From Anaerolineae bacterium (GTDB lineage: Bacteria; Chloroflexota; Anaerolineae; 4572-78): DNA of 8,011 nt. Below, piece by piece: positions 1 through 5,473 of the stretch; the stretch's first letter is position 1, and every line of letters starts with the position of its first letter. The stretch is taken from the NCBI GenBank assembly GCA_027022125.1, contig JALVZI010000374.1, forward strand, positions 579 through 8,589, given 5' to 3'. The translations under genes were made by a program, and so were the position numbers. The notes beneath the pieces were generated by a model, which saw nothing but the letters and a program-made list of their open reading frames with translations, was not told where the DNA came from and made no database searches.

Positions 1-141
1 GTGCGATTCGGTTCGCTGAAACTCGGCAATCTCAAGCCGGGGGCGTGGCGGCATCTTTCGCCGCGAGAGGTTGACCAGTTGAAACAATCCGTTGCCCGCC
101 AAAAATCTGCGTCACACCGAAATACATCCAAAAAACTATGA
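1..141 (+). CDS. rluB: RsuA/RluB-family 23S rRNA pseudouridine synthase, C-terminal 46 residues (5' partial)
   Basis: The window opens inside this reading frame, which ends at TGA 139-141. The visible tail contains VRFGSLKLGNLKPGAWRHLS followed by PREVDQL. This matches the usual end of RsuA/RluB-type enzymes, in which R-x-x-x-G-x-L-x-L-G-x-L-x-P-G-x-x-R-x-L-x-x-x-E precedes the stop. These enzymes isomerise a specific uridine in rRNA to pseudouridine. The last 15 or so residues are basic and low in complexity, as is common for the family. The catalytic domain and the S4 domain lie outside the window. The stop overlaps the cmk start as ATGA, so the two genes are probably translationally coupled. 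An rluB-type gene directly before cmk is a familiar order in Gram-positives and Chloroflexota. RluB, RsuA or RluE cannot be told apart from the tail alone. Confidence 0.75.
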   Translation: MRFGSLKLGNLKPGAWRHLSPREVDQLKQSVARQKSASHRNTSKKL

Positions 142-851
142 GCGATTCGTTAACAATTGCAATTGACGGCTCAGCCGCATCCGGCAAAAGTACGCTGGGA
201 TGGGCGCTTGCCAAAAAACTGAACTACCTGTATCTGGATACCGGCGTGATGTACCGTGCCGTCACATGGGCGGCGCTGCACCACCATATTGACCCGCACG
301 ACGAAGCGGCGGTCACCGCGCTGGCAGAAAAAATTTCGCTGCAGATATTGCCGCCCACCAAAAATGACGGTCGGCAAGCAACTGTTTTGGTGGATGGCAC
401 AGACATCACATGGGAAATCCGCACACCAAAAGTGGATGCCAACGTGTCGCTGGTTTCATCATACCCCGGCGTGCGCCGGGTGCTGACCGAACAGCAGCGC
501 GAAATTGCCGCACACGGCGCGGTGGTGATGGTCGGACGCGACATCGGCACGGTGGTGTTGCCCCACGCCGATTTGAAACTGTTCATCGAAGCCTCGGTGG
601 AAGTGCGCGCCCGACGGCGGTACAATGAGCGCATCGCCCGCGGCGAGCAAGCCGATTTCGATGCGCTGCTGGCATCAATGATTCGGCGCGACAAACTTGA
701 CCGCGAAAAACCCATCTCGCCGATGATTCCCGCCGATGACGCCATCATCATCAACACCAATAATCTTTCGCAGGAAGAAGTGGTGGCGCGGGTGTTGGCG
801 CTGGTAAACGAAAAGATGGCACAAAAAAAGGTGGCGCATGGCTCTCGTTAG
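138..851 (+). CDS. cmk: Cytidylate kinase (CMP/dCMP kinase)
   Basis: The 237-residue protein transfers phosphate from ATP to CMP or dCMP in cytosolic pyrimidine nucleotide metabolism. The P-loop GSAASGKS lies at residues 11-18. The CMP-binding segment LDTGVMYRA is at 33-41 and the family signature GRDIGTVVLP is at 133-142. An arginine-rich lid (RARRRYNER) follows about 20 residues later. Length is near the usual 220-230 residues, with a short basic tail (MAQKKVAHGSR). The start ATG at 138 overlaps the upstream stop and has no clear Shine-Dalgarno sequence, which fits translational coupling. The last 14 bases overlap the next gene. Nothing essential is missing. This is a housekeeping gene and the assignment is firm. 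Confidence 0.97.
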   Translation: MSDSLTIAIDGSAASGKSTLGWALAKKLNYLYLDTGVMYRAVTWAALHHHIDPHDEAAVTALAEKISLQILPPTKNDGRQATVLVDGTDITWEIRTPKVDANVSLVSSYPGVRRVLTEQQREIAAHGAVVMVGRDIGTVVLPHADLKLFIEASVEVRARRRYNERIARGEQADFDALLASMIRRDKLDREKPISPMIPADDAIIINTNNLSQEEVVARVLALVNEKMAQKKVAHGSR

Positions 852-1512
852 CGTTTCCGATTTGGCGCATTTGACCTTCTTTCAAGGTGTTTCACCTGCA
901 TCTCTGGAAAAGATTGCTTCGGTCGCCACCAAAAAAATATACCACAAGAATCAGTCCATTTTTGCAGAAGAAGATGTGGATGCGCCCATCTTCTTTGTTT
1001 TGCAGGGGCAAGTGCGCATTTTCCGCATCTCTCCGGAAGGGAAAGAAATTACCATCGCGGTGTTAAAGGTCGGCGCGCCATTCAACATCCCCGCTGCATT
1101 TTTGCCGGCATCCAACTCCCCTGCAAATGCCGCTGCGCTCAGCAAAAAAACTGCACTGATAGCCATCGCGCAGAACGATTTTCGGCGGGTGGTCAGCGAA
1201 ACCCCGGAACTGGCGGTAACGGTGATGCGAGACCTCTCAAAAAAATTGCAGCATTTTGTGATGCTCACCTACGATTTGGGCTTGCTCAGCGTGCGCAGCC
1301 GGTTGGCAAAATTTTTGCTGGAACATACTGCCGAAACCGGCGAACTCCCCCGCCATTGGACACAACAGCAAATTGCAACATATATCGGCACTGCTCGCGA
1401 AGTGGTCAGCCGCACGTTGCGTCAATTTGCAAAACATGGTATTATTACTGTCGAGAACCATCGTACAATCATTATTGACAGGCTCGCGCTGGAACAAGAA
1501 ATTGAACGGTAG
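838..1512 (+). CDS. Crp/Fnr-family transcriptional regulator, CRP-type DNA specificity, effector unknown
   Basis: The 224-residue protein has an N-terminal cyclic-nucleotide-binding-like beta-barrel (about 12-120), a dimerisation helix (about 122-155) and a C-terminal winged helix (about 160-224). The helix-turn-helix is at about 176-197, with recognition-helix residues R187, E188, S191 and R192 (TAREVVSRTL). In CRP and FNR this Glu and the last Arg contact DNA; an Arg at the first position favours TGTGA half-sites over FNR's TTGAT. There is no cysteine, so an FNR-type Fe-S cluster is excluded. I also see no clear cAMP-binding G-E...R-S/T motif, so the ligand is unknown. Dnr- or HcpR-like sensing of NO or another nitrogen signal is possible. 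The ATG at 838 follows an AAGGTGG ribosome site inside the end of cmk, so it is likely co-transcribed with cmk. It sits beside the respiratory genes it probably controls. Confidence 0.88.
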   Translation: MALVSVSDLAHLTFFQGVSPASLEKIASVATKKIYHKNQSIFAEEDVDAPIFFVLQGQVRIFRISPEGKEITIAVLKVGAPFNIPAAFLPASNSPANAAALSKKTALIAIAQNDFRRVVSETPELAVTVMRDLSKKLQHFVMLTYDLGLLSVRSRLAKFLLEHTAETGELPRHWTQQQIATYIGTAREVVSRTLRQFAKHGIITVENHRTIIIDRLALEQEIER

Positions 1513-1525
1513 AAACTGCCACGCT

Positions 1526-1541
1526 TGTGACCTTTGTCACA
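1526..1541. promoter_or_regulatory. Perfect CRP-type operator, TGTGA-N6-TCACA
   Basis: TGTGACCTTTGTCACA is an inverted repeat with 6-bp perfect arms (TGTGAC / GTCACA) and a 4-base centre. It is an exact match to the classical CRP half-sites. It lies 14 bp after the Crp/Fnr gene stop and about 87 bp before the tetraheme cytochrome gene. The upstream regulator's R-E-x-x-S-R recognition helix is the type expected to read it, so local control is inferred. The same site could also serve another CRP-like protein of the genome. Confidence 0.75.
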
Positions 1542-1562
1542 GCATTATCCGTTGAACCGTGT

Positions 1563-1575
1563 TATCATAGCTTCA
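1563..1575 (+). promoter_or_regulatory. -10 box and predicted start point of the cytochrome operon
   Basis: TATCAT at 1563-1568 matches the TATAAT consensus at 5 of 6 positions. A start point 7 bases further on would be an A at about 1575. The -35 position at 17-bp spacing (1540-1545, CAGCAT) is poor, as expected for an activator-dependent promoter. The palindrome centre (1533.5) then sits at -41.5, the standard class II activator position. The start point itself is inferred. Confidence 0.5.
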
Positions 1576-1584
1576 ACTTGTTTT

Positions 1585-1600
1585 GGAGGGGAACTCCCCC
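1585..1600 (+). repeat. Short GC hairpin in the 5' leader of the cytochrome operon
   Basis: GGAGGGGAACTCCCCC contains GGGGA-AC-TCCCC (1588-1599). As RNA it would form a four-pair GGGG/CCCC stem with an AACT loop. It lies in the predicted 54-base leader, about 28 bases before the ATG. The GGAGG within it is too far from that start to be its ribosome site. It may be a leader stem or a protein site, or it may have no function. Confidence 0.35.
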
Positions 1601-1628
1601 ATAAAACTGCCACAACCAGAGTGAAAAA

Positions 1629-2162
1629 ATGAAAAAAACCAAAAGAGTGCTGTATGTACTCGGCGCCATTGCCGGCTTGTTTGTTTTTGCTATTGCTTCA
1701 TGGGTATTTATTGAAGCCAATATCGACATCACTTCTCGCCCGACATTTTGCGTTTCCTGCCACCCTATGGAACCGATGGTCGCATCGTACCACAATTCGG
1801 TGCATGGCGGAAACAATCCGCGCGGTGTCACCGCCGACTGCACCGACTGCCACGTAACCCACGAAAACCTTCCCGCACACATTTTGGGCAAAGCCCGCTC
1901 CGGAACCCACGATTTCTGGATAATGTACACCCGCGATACCAGCAAACTCGATTGGGAAGCCAAACGCCTTCGCCGAGAAGAATATGTGTATGACAGCGGT
2001 TGTCTCACCTGCCATCAAAAGTTAGAAAAAGCCACCAGCAGTAACCCCAAAGCTTTCATTGCCCACCGGGCATATTTCCGCGGTGAAACAGACGACCACT
2101 GTGTAACATGCCACAAACACGTGGGACACAAAGACATTTCCGATTATCTCGTTCAAAATTAG
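1629..2162 (+). CDS. NrfH/NapC-family tetraheme cytochrome c, membrane quinol dehydrogenase for the octaheme partner
   Basis: The 177-residue protein has a short basic N-terminus, one membrane helix (about 8-29) serving as an uncleaved anchor, and four heme-binding CXXCH motifs at 41-45, 71-75, 125-129 and 158-162. The first motif reads CVSCHPM, so Met47 is in the place where NrfH uses a methionine as heme 1 ligand. Lys88 and Asp95 have the same 7-residue spacing as the Lys and Asp near the quinol site and heme 1 of Desulfovibrio NrfH. The family takes electrons from menaquinol and passes them to a partner cytochrome outside the membrane. Here the partner is the octaheme cytochrome 32 bp downstream, as with HaoC/HaoA of Campylobacterota. 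The ATG at 1629 has only a weak AGAG ribosome site, 7 bases upstream. It could be named nrfH, haoC or cycX-like; pairing favours a Hao partner. Confidence 0.9.
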   Translation: MKKTKRVLYVLGAIAGLFVFAIASWVFIEANIDITSRPTFCVSCHPMEPMVASYHNSVHGGNNPRGVTADCTDCHVTHENLPAHILGKARSGTHDFWIMYTRDTSKLDWEAKRLRREEYVYDSGCLTCHQKLEKATSSNPKAFIAHRAYFRGETDDHCVTCHKHVGHKDISDYLVQN

Positions 2163-2181
2163 TAACCTATTGCCACATTTC

Positions 2182-2187
2182 AGGAGG
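2182..2187 (+). promoter_or_regulatory. Ribosome binding site that fixes the octaheme cytochrome start
   Basis: AGGAGG lies 7 bases before the ATG at 2195. It is the strongest Shine-Dalgarno sequence in the operon. It rules against the longer in-frame extension that begins inside the upstream gene. Confidence 0.8.
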
Positions 2188-2194
2188 AGTTTTT

Positions 2195-3622
2195 ATGCCA
2201 AAAACAAAATTCAGTTGGTTTGTGATACTCGTGTTGGTGTTGGGCATCGGTTTGGTTGCCTGCGCCCCGCAAGCAGCACCGGCAACTACCAGCCAAACCG
2301 AACGCACCGAAAGCGCGCTTTCGCCCGCCGCGGCGCAACCGGTATCAAACAAAATTGTGGTGGAAGTTGATAGAAATATCAGCAATGTTAACGCCAACAG
2401 TTCGCTGGCGGTTAGCCGCAATTTGGATGAGGTGAGCAAAGAGTGCATTTCCTGCCACCAAGATGAAACCCCCGGCATTGTGAATGACTGGCGCGAAAGC
2501 CGTCACGGGCATGTCAGCGTTTCGTGTTTGGATTGCCACGGCGTGGAAAAAGATGCCCCCAACGCCACCCAGCATTCTTCGCTGGTGGGAACCGATGTGT
2601 ACATTTCCGTGCTGGTTCCGCCCAGCAAATGCGCCGAATGCCACCCCGCCGAAACCGAAGATTTCGACCACAGTGGGCATCATCGCGCTGCGCTGCAAAT
2701 TGAAGGCAAAGATGCGATGCAAACGCTGATGTTCGTGCACGAAGGGCAAAATCACCCCGAAGTGAGCGGCGCCTCGAAAGCCACCGGCTGTAACCAGTGC
2801 CACGGCGTCCGCATCGAACTGGATGAAACCGGCGCTCCCACCCCCGACACGTGGCCCGTCGCTGGTATTGGCAACATCTACCCCGACGGCAGCGTCGGCA
2901 ACTGCACCGTGTGCCACACTCGCCATAAATTCGATATCGCCGAAGCACGAAAACCGGAAGCCTGCGCCTCGTGCCACCTCGGTCCCGACCATCCTGACAT
3001 CGAGATTTATGAAAATTCAAAACATGGGCAAATTTACGCCGCCGAAGGCGAAACATGGAAATGGGACAGCGCCCCCGATGCATGGGAACCCGGCGACTAC
3101 CGCGCGCCCACCTGCGCCACCTGCCATATGAGCGGCATCGGCGAGTTAAGCCCAACCCACAACGTATCTGAACGGCTGTACTGGAACCTGTGGGGCAAAC
3201 GGTCAGCGCCGCGTAATTCTGAAGACCCGATGAGTGCGCTCACCGGTAACGCCGAAGAAGGTCGCGCCAAGATGGAAATGGTTTGCGAATCATGCCACAC
3301 TCCGCGCCACACCGCCGGATTCTTCAAGCAGGGCGACGATGCCATCAAACTGTACAACGAATCGTACTATGACCCGGCGAAGAAAATGCTGGACGACCTG
3401 AAAGAAAAAGGCTTGCTGAAAAAGAACCCGTGGGATGATGAATTCCAAATCCTCTACTACCACCTGTGGCACCACGACGGTCGCCGCGCACGCCAAGGTG
3501 CAATGATGGGTGGACCCGACTGGGCACACTGGCACGGTTTCTTCGAACTGCAACAAAAATTGTACCGGATGCAATCGCTGTATAACTACCGCATCGAAAA
3601 CAACGCCATCGAAACTCCGTAA
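2195..3622 (+). CDS. Octaheme c-type cytochrome of the hydroxylamine oxidoreductase (HAO) family, lipoprotein, probably a reductase
   Basis: The 475-residue protein has a lipoprotein signal (membrane segment about 8-20, lipobox LVAC, lipidated Cys23) and an Ala/Pro/Thr/Ser-rich linker to about residue 75. Eight CXXCH motifs follow at 84, 111, 146, 199, 237, 257, 307 and 364. Segments that match HAO include a first heme followed by xDETP, and CHTRHKF...RKPEACASCH (240-261) followed by GPDH. Asp265 and His266 correspond to the distal Asp-His pair of HAO. Heme 4 (199-203) would be the catalytic one. The C-terminal segment GPDWAHWHGFFEL (440-452) replaces the region bearing the cross-linking Tyr of oxidative HAO and has no tyrosine there. 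This fits the tyrosine-less, reductive group that reduces nitrite or hydroxylamine. All eight motifs end in His, unlike pentaheme NrfA with its CXXCK. Electrons should come from the NrfH-like protein just upstream. The substrate is inferred, not proven. Confidence 0.9.
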   Translation: MPKTKFSWFVILVLVLGIGLVACAPQAAPATTSQTERTESALSPAAAQPVSNKIVVEVDRNISNVNANSSLAVSRNLDEVSKECISCHQDETPGIVNDWRESRHGHVSVSCLDCHGVEKDAPNATQHSSLVGTDVYISVLVPPSKCAECHPAETEDFDHSGHHRAALQIEGKDAMQTLMFVHEGQNHPEVSGASKATGCNQCHGVRIELDETGAPTPDTWPVAGIGNIYPDGSVGNCTVCHTRHKFDIAEARKPEACASCHLGPDHPDIEIYENSKHGQIYAAEGETWKWDSAPDAWEPGDYRAPTCATCHMSGIGELSPTHNVSERLYWNLWGKRSAPRNSEDPMSALTGNAEEGRAKMEMVCESCHTPRHTAGFFKQGDDAIKLYNESYYDPAKKMLDDLKEKGLLKKNPWDDEFQILYYHLWHHDGRRARQGAMMGGPDWAHWHGFFELQQKLYRMQSLYNYRIENNAIETP

Positions 3623-3643
3623 CCACAGTATCATCCGCAAAAC

Positions 3644-3673
3644 AAAACCCCGCCGAAACTGGCGGGGTTTTTT
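3644..3673 (+). terminator. Rho-independent terminator of the cytochrome operon
   Basis: AAAACCCCGCC (3644-3654) pairs perfectly with GGCGGGGTTTT (3661-3671) around a GAAACT loop, and a T-run extends to 3673. It starts 22 bases after the octaheme cytochrome stop. The A-rich 5' side would let it act on the opposite strand too, although no gene arrives from that side. Confidence 0.93.
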
Positions 3674-3687
3674 GTTCCTTGTCCCCC

Positions 3688-3716
3688 TTGACTCGAAACC
3701 TGTTTGGGTATACAAT
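3688..3716 (+). promoter_or_regulatory. Sigma70-type promoter of the TetR-ABC operon
   Basis: TTGACT (3688-3693) and TACAAT (3711-3716) are separated by exactly 17 bp, and each matches its consensus hexamer at 5 of 6 positions. The predicted start is about 3723. It is the only good promoter I see before the TetR gene, which begins about 180 bases later. Confidence 0.7.
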
Positions 3717-3727
3717 GTGACCATCAA

Positions 3728-3750
3728 GTCATATGACCACCCGGTCATAT
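3728..3750. promoter_or_regulatory. Palindromic operator, probably for the TetR repressor
   Basis: ATATGACC (3731-3738) and GGTCATAT (3743-3750) form a perfect 8-bp inverted repeat around ACCC. GTCATATGAC (3728-3737) is also a perfect 10-bp palindrome, so the half-site GTCATAT occurs three times in alternating orientation. The site starts about 5 bp after the predicted start point, well placed for repression. A TetR-family regulator is the first gene of the transcript, so autoregulation is inferred. Confidence 0.7.
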
Positions 3751-3762
3751 TTGTGGTAACAC

Positions 3763-3796
3763 TTATTGCAAAACCAACAAACATTATCGGCAATAA
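3763..3796 (+). repeat. Small inverted repeat in the TetR leader
   Basis: TTATTGC (3763-3769) and GCAATAA (3790-3796) are perfect complements around a 20-base loop. The stem is AT-rich and weak. It may be chance. Confidence 0.25.
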
Positions 3797-3816
3797 ACCC
3801 AATTCTCTTGAAAATC

Positions 3817-3872
3817 GTAGGGGCGACCCTTGTGGCTGCCCTGTTTCGGGCGACCACAAGGGTCGCCCCTAC
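3817..3872. repeat. Dispersed palindromic element (GTAGGGGCGACCC type), complete copy
   Basis: Left arm 3817-3841 and right arm 3848-3872 pair over 25 positions, with only one two-base mismatch (CT at 3836-3837 against GA at 3852-3853), around a TGTTTC loop. Both ends read GTAGGGGCG / CGCCCCTAC. A related copy lies at 7118-7157. It sits inside the untranslated leader of the TetR operon, between operator and start codon. It has no coding capacity. It looks like a REP- or MITE-like element; no flanking duplication is evident. Confidence 0.85.
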
Positions 3873-3905
3873 ATATCAAACGAATATCCGGCTTGATTTT
3901 GCATT

Positions 3906-4535
3906 ATGCCAAAAGAAACCTTCTTCAACCTTCCGGAAAATAAACGTCAGGCAATTTTTGATGCTGCTGTGGATGAATTTGCGACACATGATTTCGCGCA
4001 AGCCAGTGTGAATCGCATTGTGGCAAAAACCGGTATCGCCAAAGGCAGTTTCTACCAGTATTTTGAAAACAAAAAAGATTTGTTTCTGTATATTGTCGAC
4101 CAAATCGGCGCAGAAAAGATGTCATATCTTGCCCCGGAAATAGAAAATTTCGCGCAAACCAATTTTTTCACATTTTTGCGCATTCTGTATTTGGGCGGCA
4201 TCCGGTTCGCGATGGCACATCCCCGTTATGCGGAAATTTCCCGGCGACTGCTTGCCAGCAAAGGCACGCCCATTTTCGATGAAACAATCGCCCGTTCGAT
4301 GCCCGCAACCCAGGCTTTTTTCGACAATCTGCTCACACAGGCTATCGAGCGCGGCGAGATTCGACCGGATATTGACAGCCAATTTTTCACGTTCATCATC
4401 TCGGCACTGAACACACTGGTTATGGAATACCACATCGAATATGTTTCCAGCCAATATGACGAAACTATCATGCAAACAGTCAACCAATTTATCGATTTGC
4501 TGCAATACGGGATTGGCGTCAACCATTCTCGATAG
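3906..4535 (+). CDS. TetR/AcrR-family transcriptional repressor of the adjacent ABC exporter
   Basis: The 209-residue protein begins with MPKETFFNLPENKRQAIFDA, typical of TetR regulators placed beside ABC exporters. The TetR DNA-binding domain covers about 10-57. The helix-turn-helix segment is VNRIVAKTGIAKGSFYQYF (about 35-53), followed by ENKKDLF. The remaining helical part is the variable ligand and dimer domain, which gives no ligand clue. A palindromic operator lies right after its promoter, about 155 bp upstream of the gene. The ABC ATPase follows after 57 bp on the same strand. There is almost no Shine-Dalgarno sequence before the ATG (GATTTTGCATT), so it may be translated weakly, which suits a repressor. 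It probably binds the transported compound or a related signal and releases the operator. Confidence 0.92.
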   Translation: MPKETFFNLPENKRQAIFDAAVDEFATHDFAQASVNRIVAKTGIAKGSFYQYFENKKDLFLYIVDQIGAEKMSYLAPEIENFAQTNFFTFLRILYLGGIRFAMAHPRYAEISRRLLASKGTPIFDETIARSMPATQAFFDNLLTQAIERGEIRPDIDSQFFTFIISALNTLVMEYHIEYVSSQYDETIMQTVNQFIDLLQYGIGVNHSR

Positions 4536-4579
4536 CACATCCACTCCCATCTCCGGGTAATTTTCAGACAGATGCGGGC

Positions 4580-4586
4580 AAAGGAG
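4580..4586 (+). promoter_or_regulatory. Ribosome binding site of the ABC ATPase
   Basis: AAAGGAG lies 6 bases before the ATG at 4593. It therefore selects this start over an in-frame ATG seven codons upstream, at 4572. Confidence 0.75.
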
Positions 4587-4592
4587 CACATA

Positions 4593-5468
4593 ATGAATGT
4601 CATCACCGTCAATAATTTGACCAAATATTACGGCAAAGCGCGCGGCATTATAGATGTCTCATTCAGCGTGGAGGAAGGTGAAATTTTCGGGTTCATCGGA
4701 CCCAACGGGGCGGGGAAATCCACCACCATTCGGCTGCTGCTGTCGCTGATTTATCCCACCGGCGGCAGCGCCGCCATCTTCGGCAAAGATGTGTGGAAAT
4801 TCGGCACGGAAATCCGCAAAAATATCGGCTATCTGCCCTCGGAAGTTTTCTATTATGAGGGGATGAAAGTGATAGATTTGCTGAAATACTCCGCCGGTTT
4901 TTATGATGGCGATTTCACTGAGCGGATGCACGAACTGGCGGAATATATGGAACTCGACCTGAAACGCCGCATCGAAGACCTATCTTACGGCAACAAAAAG
5001 AAGGTCGGCATTGTGCAGGGGCTGCTCCACAACCCGAAACTTCTTTTTCTGGACGAACCAACTTCCGGGCTTGACCCGCTGATGCAGCGTAAATTTTTCA
5101 ACCTGATTCGAGAAGAGAACCGGCGCGGCGTGACAATTTTCTTTTCCTCCCACATTTTGGGCGAAGTGCAACGCCTGTGCGACCGCGTCGGCATCATTCG
5201 CGAAGGGCGCATCGTCGAGATTTCAGACATTCGGACGCTGCAAGAAAACAATTACAAAAAAATCCGCATCACAGCGCCCGATGTCGAACCGGACTATTTT
5301 GCCCTGCCCGACGTTTCCAACCTGCACGCGGAAAACGGCACCATCAAATTCTTCTTTAAAGGCGACATCAACACGATTGTGCAAAAAATCAGCGGCATCC
5401 GCGTCAAAGATGTCACCATCGAAGAGCCGACTCTGGAAGAAATTTTTATGCACTATTACGAAAGGTGA
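4593..5468 (+). CDS. ABC transporter ATP-binding protein (ABC-2 exporter type)
   Basis: The 291-residue ATPase powers the two permeases encoded directly downstream. Walker A is GPNGAGKST (36-44). The signature is LSYGNKKKVGIVQ (130-142), a known variant of LSGGQ in BcrA/DrrA-like exporters. Walker B and D-loop are LLFLDEPTSGLDP (150-162), and the switch His is H187 in SSHIL. The usual Q-loop position reads GYLPSE (79-84), without the glutamine, also common in this subgroup. The C-terminal 75 residues form the extra domain seen in drug, bacitracin or lantibiotic-type exporter ATPases, ending with EEPTLEEIF. The stop lies within GGTGATG, just before the start of the first permease. Catalytic residues are intact. 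Substrate cannot be told from sequence. Confidence 0.95.
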   Translation: MNVITVNNLTKYYGKARGIIDVSFSVEEGEIFGFIGPNGAGKSTTIRLLLSLIYPTGGSAAIFGKDVWKFGTEIRKNIGYLPSEVFYYEGMKVIDLLKYSAGFYDGDFTERMHELAEYMELDLKRRIEDLSYGNKKKVGIVQGLLHNPKLLFLDEPTSGLDPLMQRKFFNLIREENRRGVTIFFSSHILGEVQRLCDRVGIIREGRIVEISDIRTLQENNYKKIRITAPDVEPDYFALPDVSNLHAENGTIKFFFKGDINTIVQKISGIRVKDVTIEEPTLEEIFMHYYER

Positions 5469-5473
5469 TGACG

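Noticed and set aside
224..760. Long minus-strand open frame opposite cmk
   Set aside because: It is antisense to a clear cmk, is Ser/Arg-rich without motifs, and is an artefact of codon bias.
1552..1568. TTGAAC (1552-1557) as the -35 box for TATCAT
   Set aside because: The spacer would be only 5 bp.
2108..2194. In-frame 29-codon extension of the octaheme cytochrome beginning inside the upstream gene
   Set aside because: It lacks a signal sequence at its start and overlaps the tetraheme gene. The AGGAGG site and the lipoprotein signal both point to ATG 2195.
2345..3155. Long minus-strand open frames opposite the octaheme gene
   Set aside because: They are rich in Gly, Arg and Cys without any family motif, and lie antisense to a certain gene.
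2195..3622. Annotation as pentaheme nitrite reductase NrfA, suggested by the NrfH-like neighbour
   Set aside because: There are eight CXXCH motifs and no CXXCK, and the internal blocks match HAO.
3290..3859. 189-residue minus-strand frame crossing the terminator and promoter region
   Set aside because: It spans the end of the octaheme gene, a strong terminator, an operator and part of a palindromic element, and shows no recognisable domain.
3510..3896. 128-residue plus-strand frame over the intergenic region
   Set aside because: It runs out of frame through the octaheme gene end, the terminator and the palindromic repeat, with no ribosome site.
5465..5473. GTG 5465 or ATG 5468 as the first permease start
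   Set aside because: Both are within 2 bases of, or overlap, the only Shine-Dalgarno candidate; ATG 5474 is better spaced.
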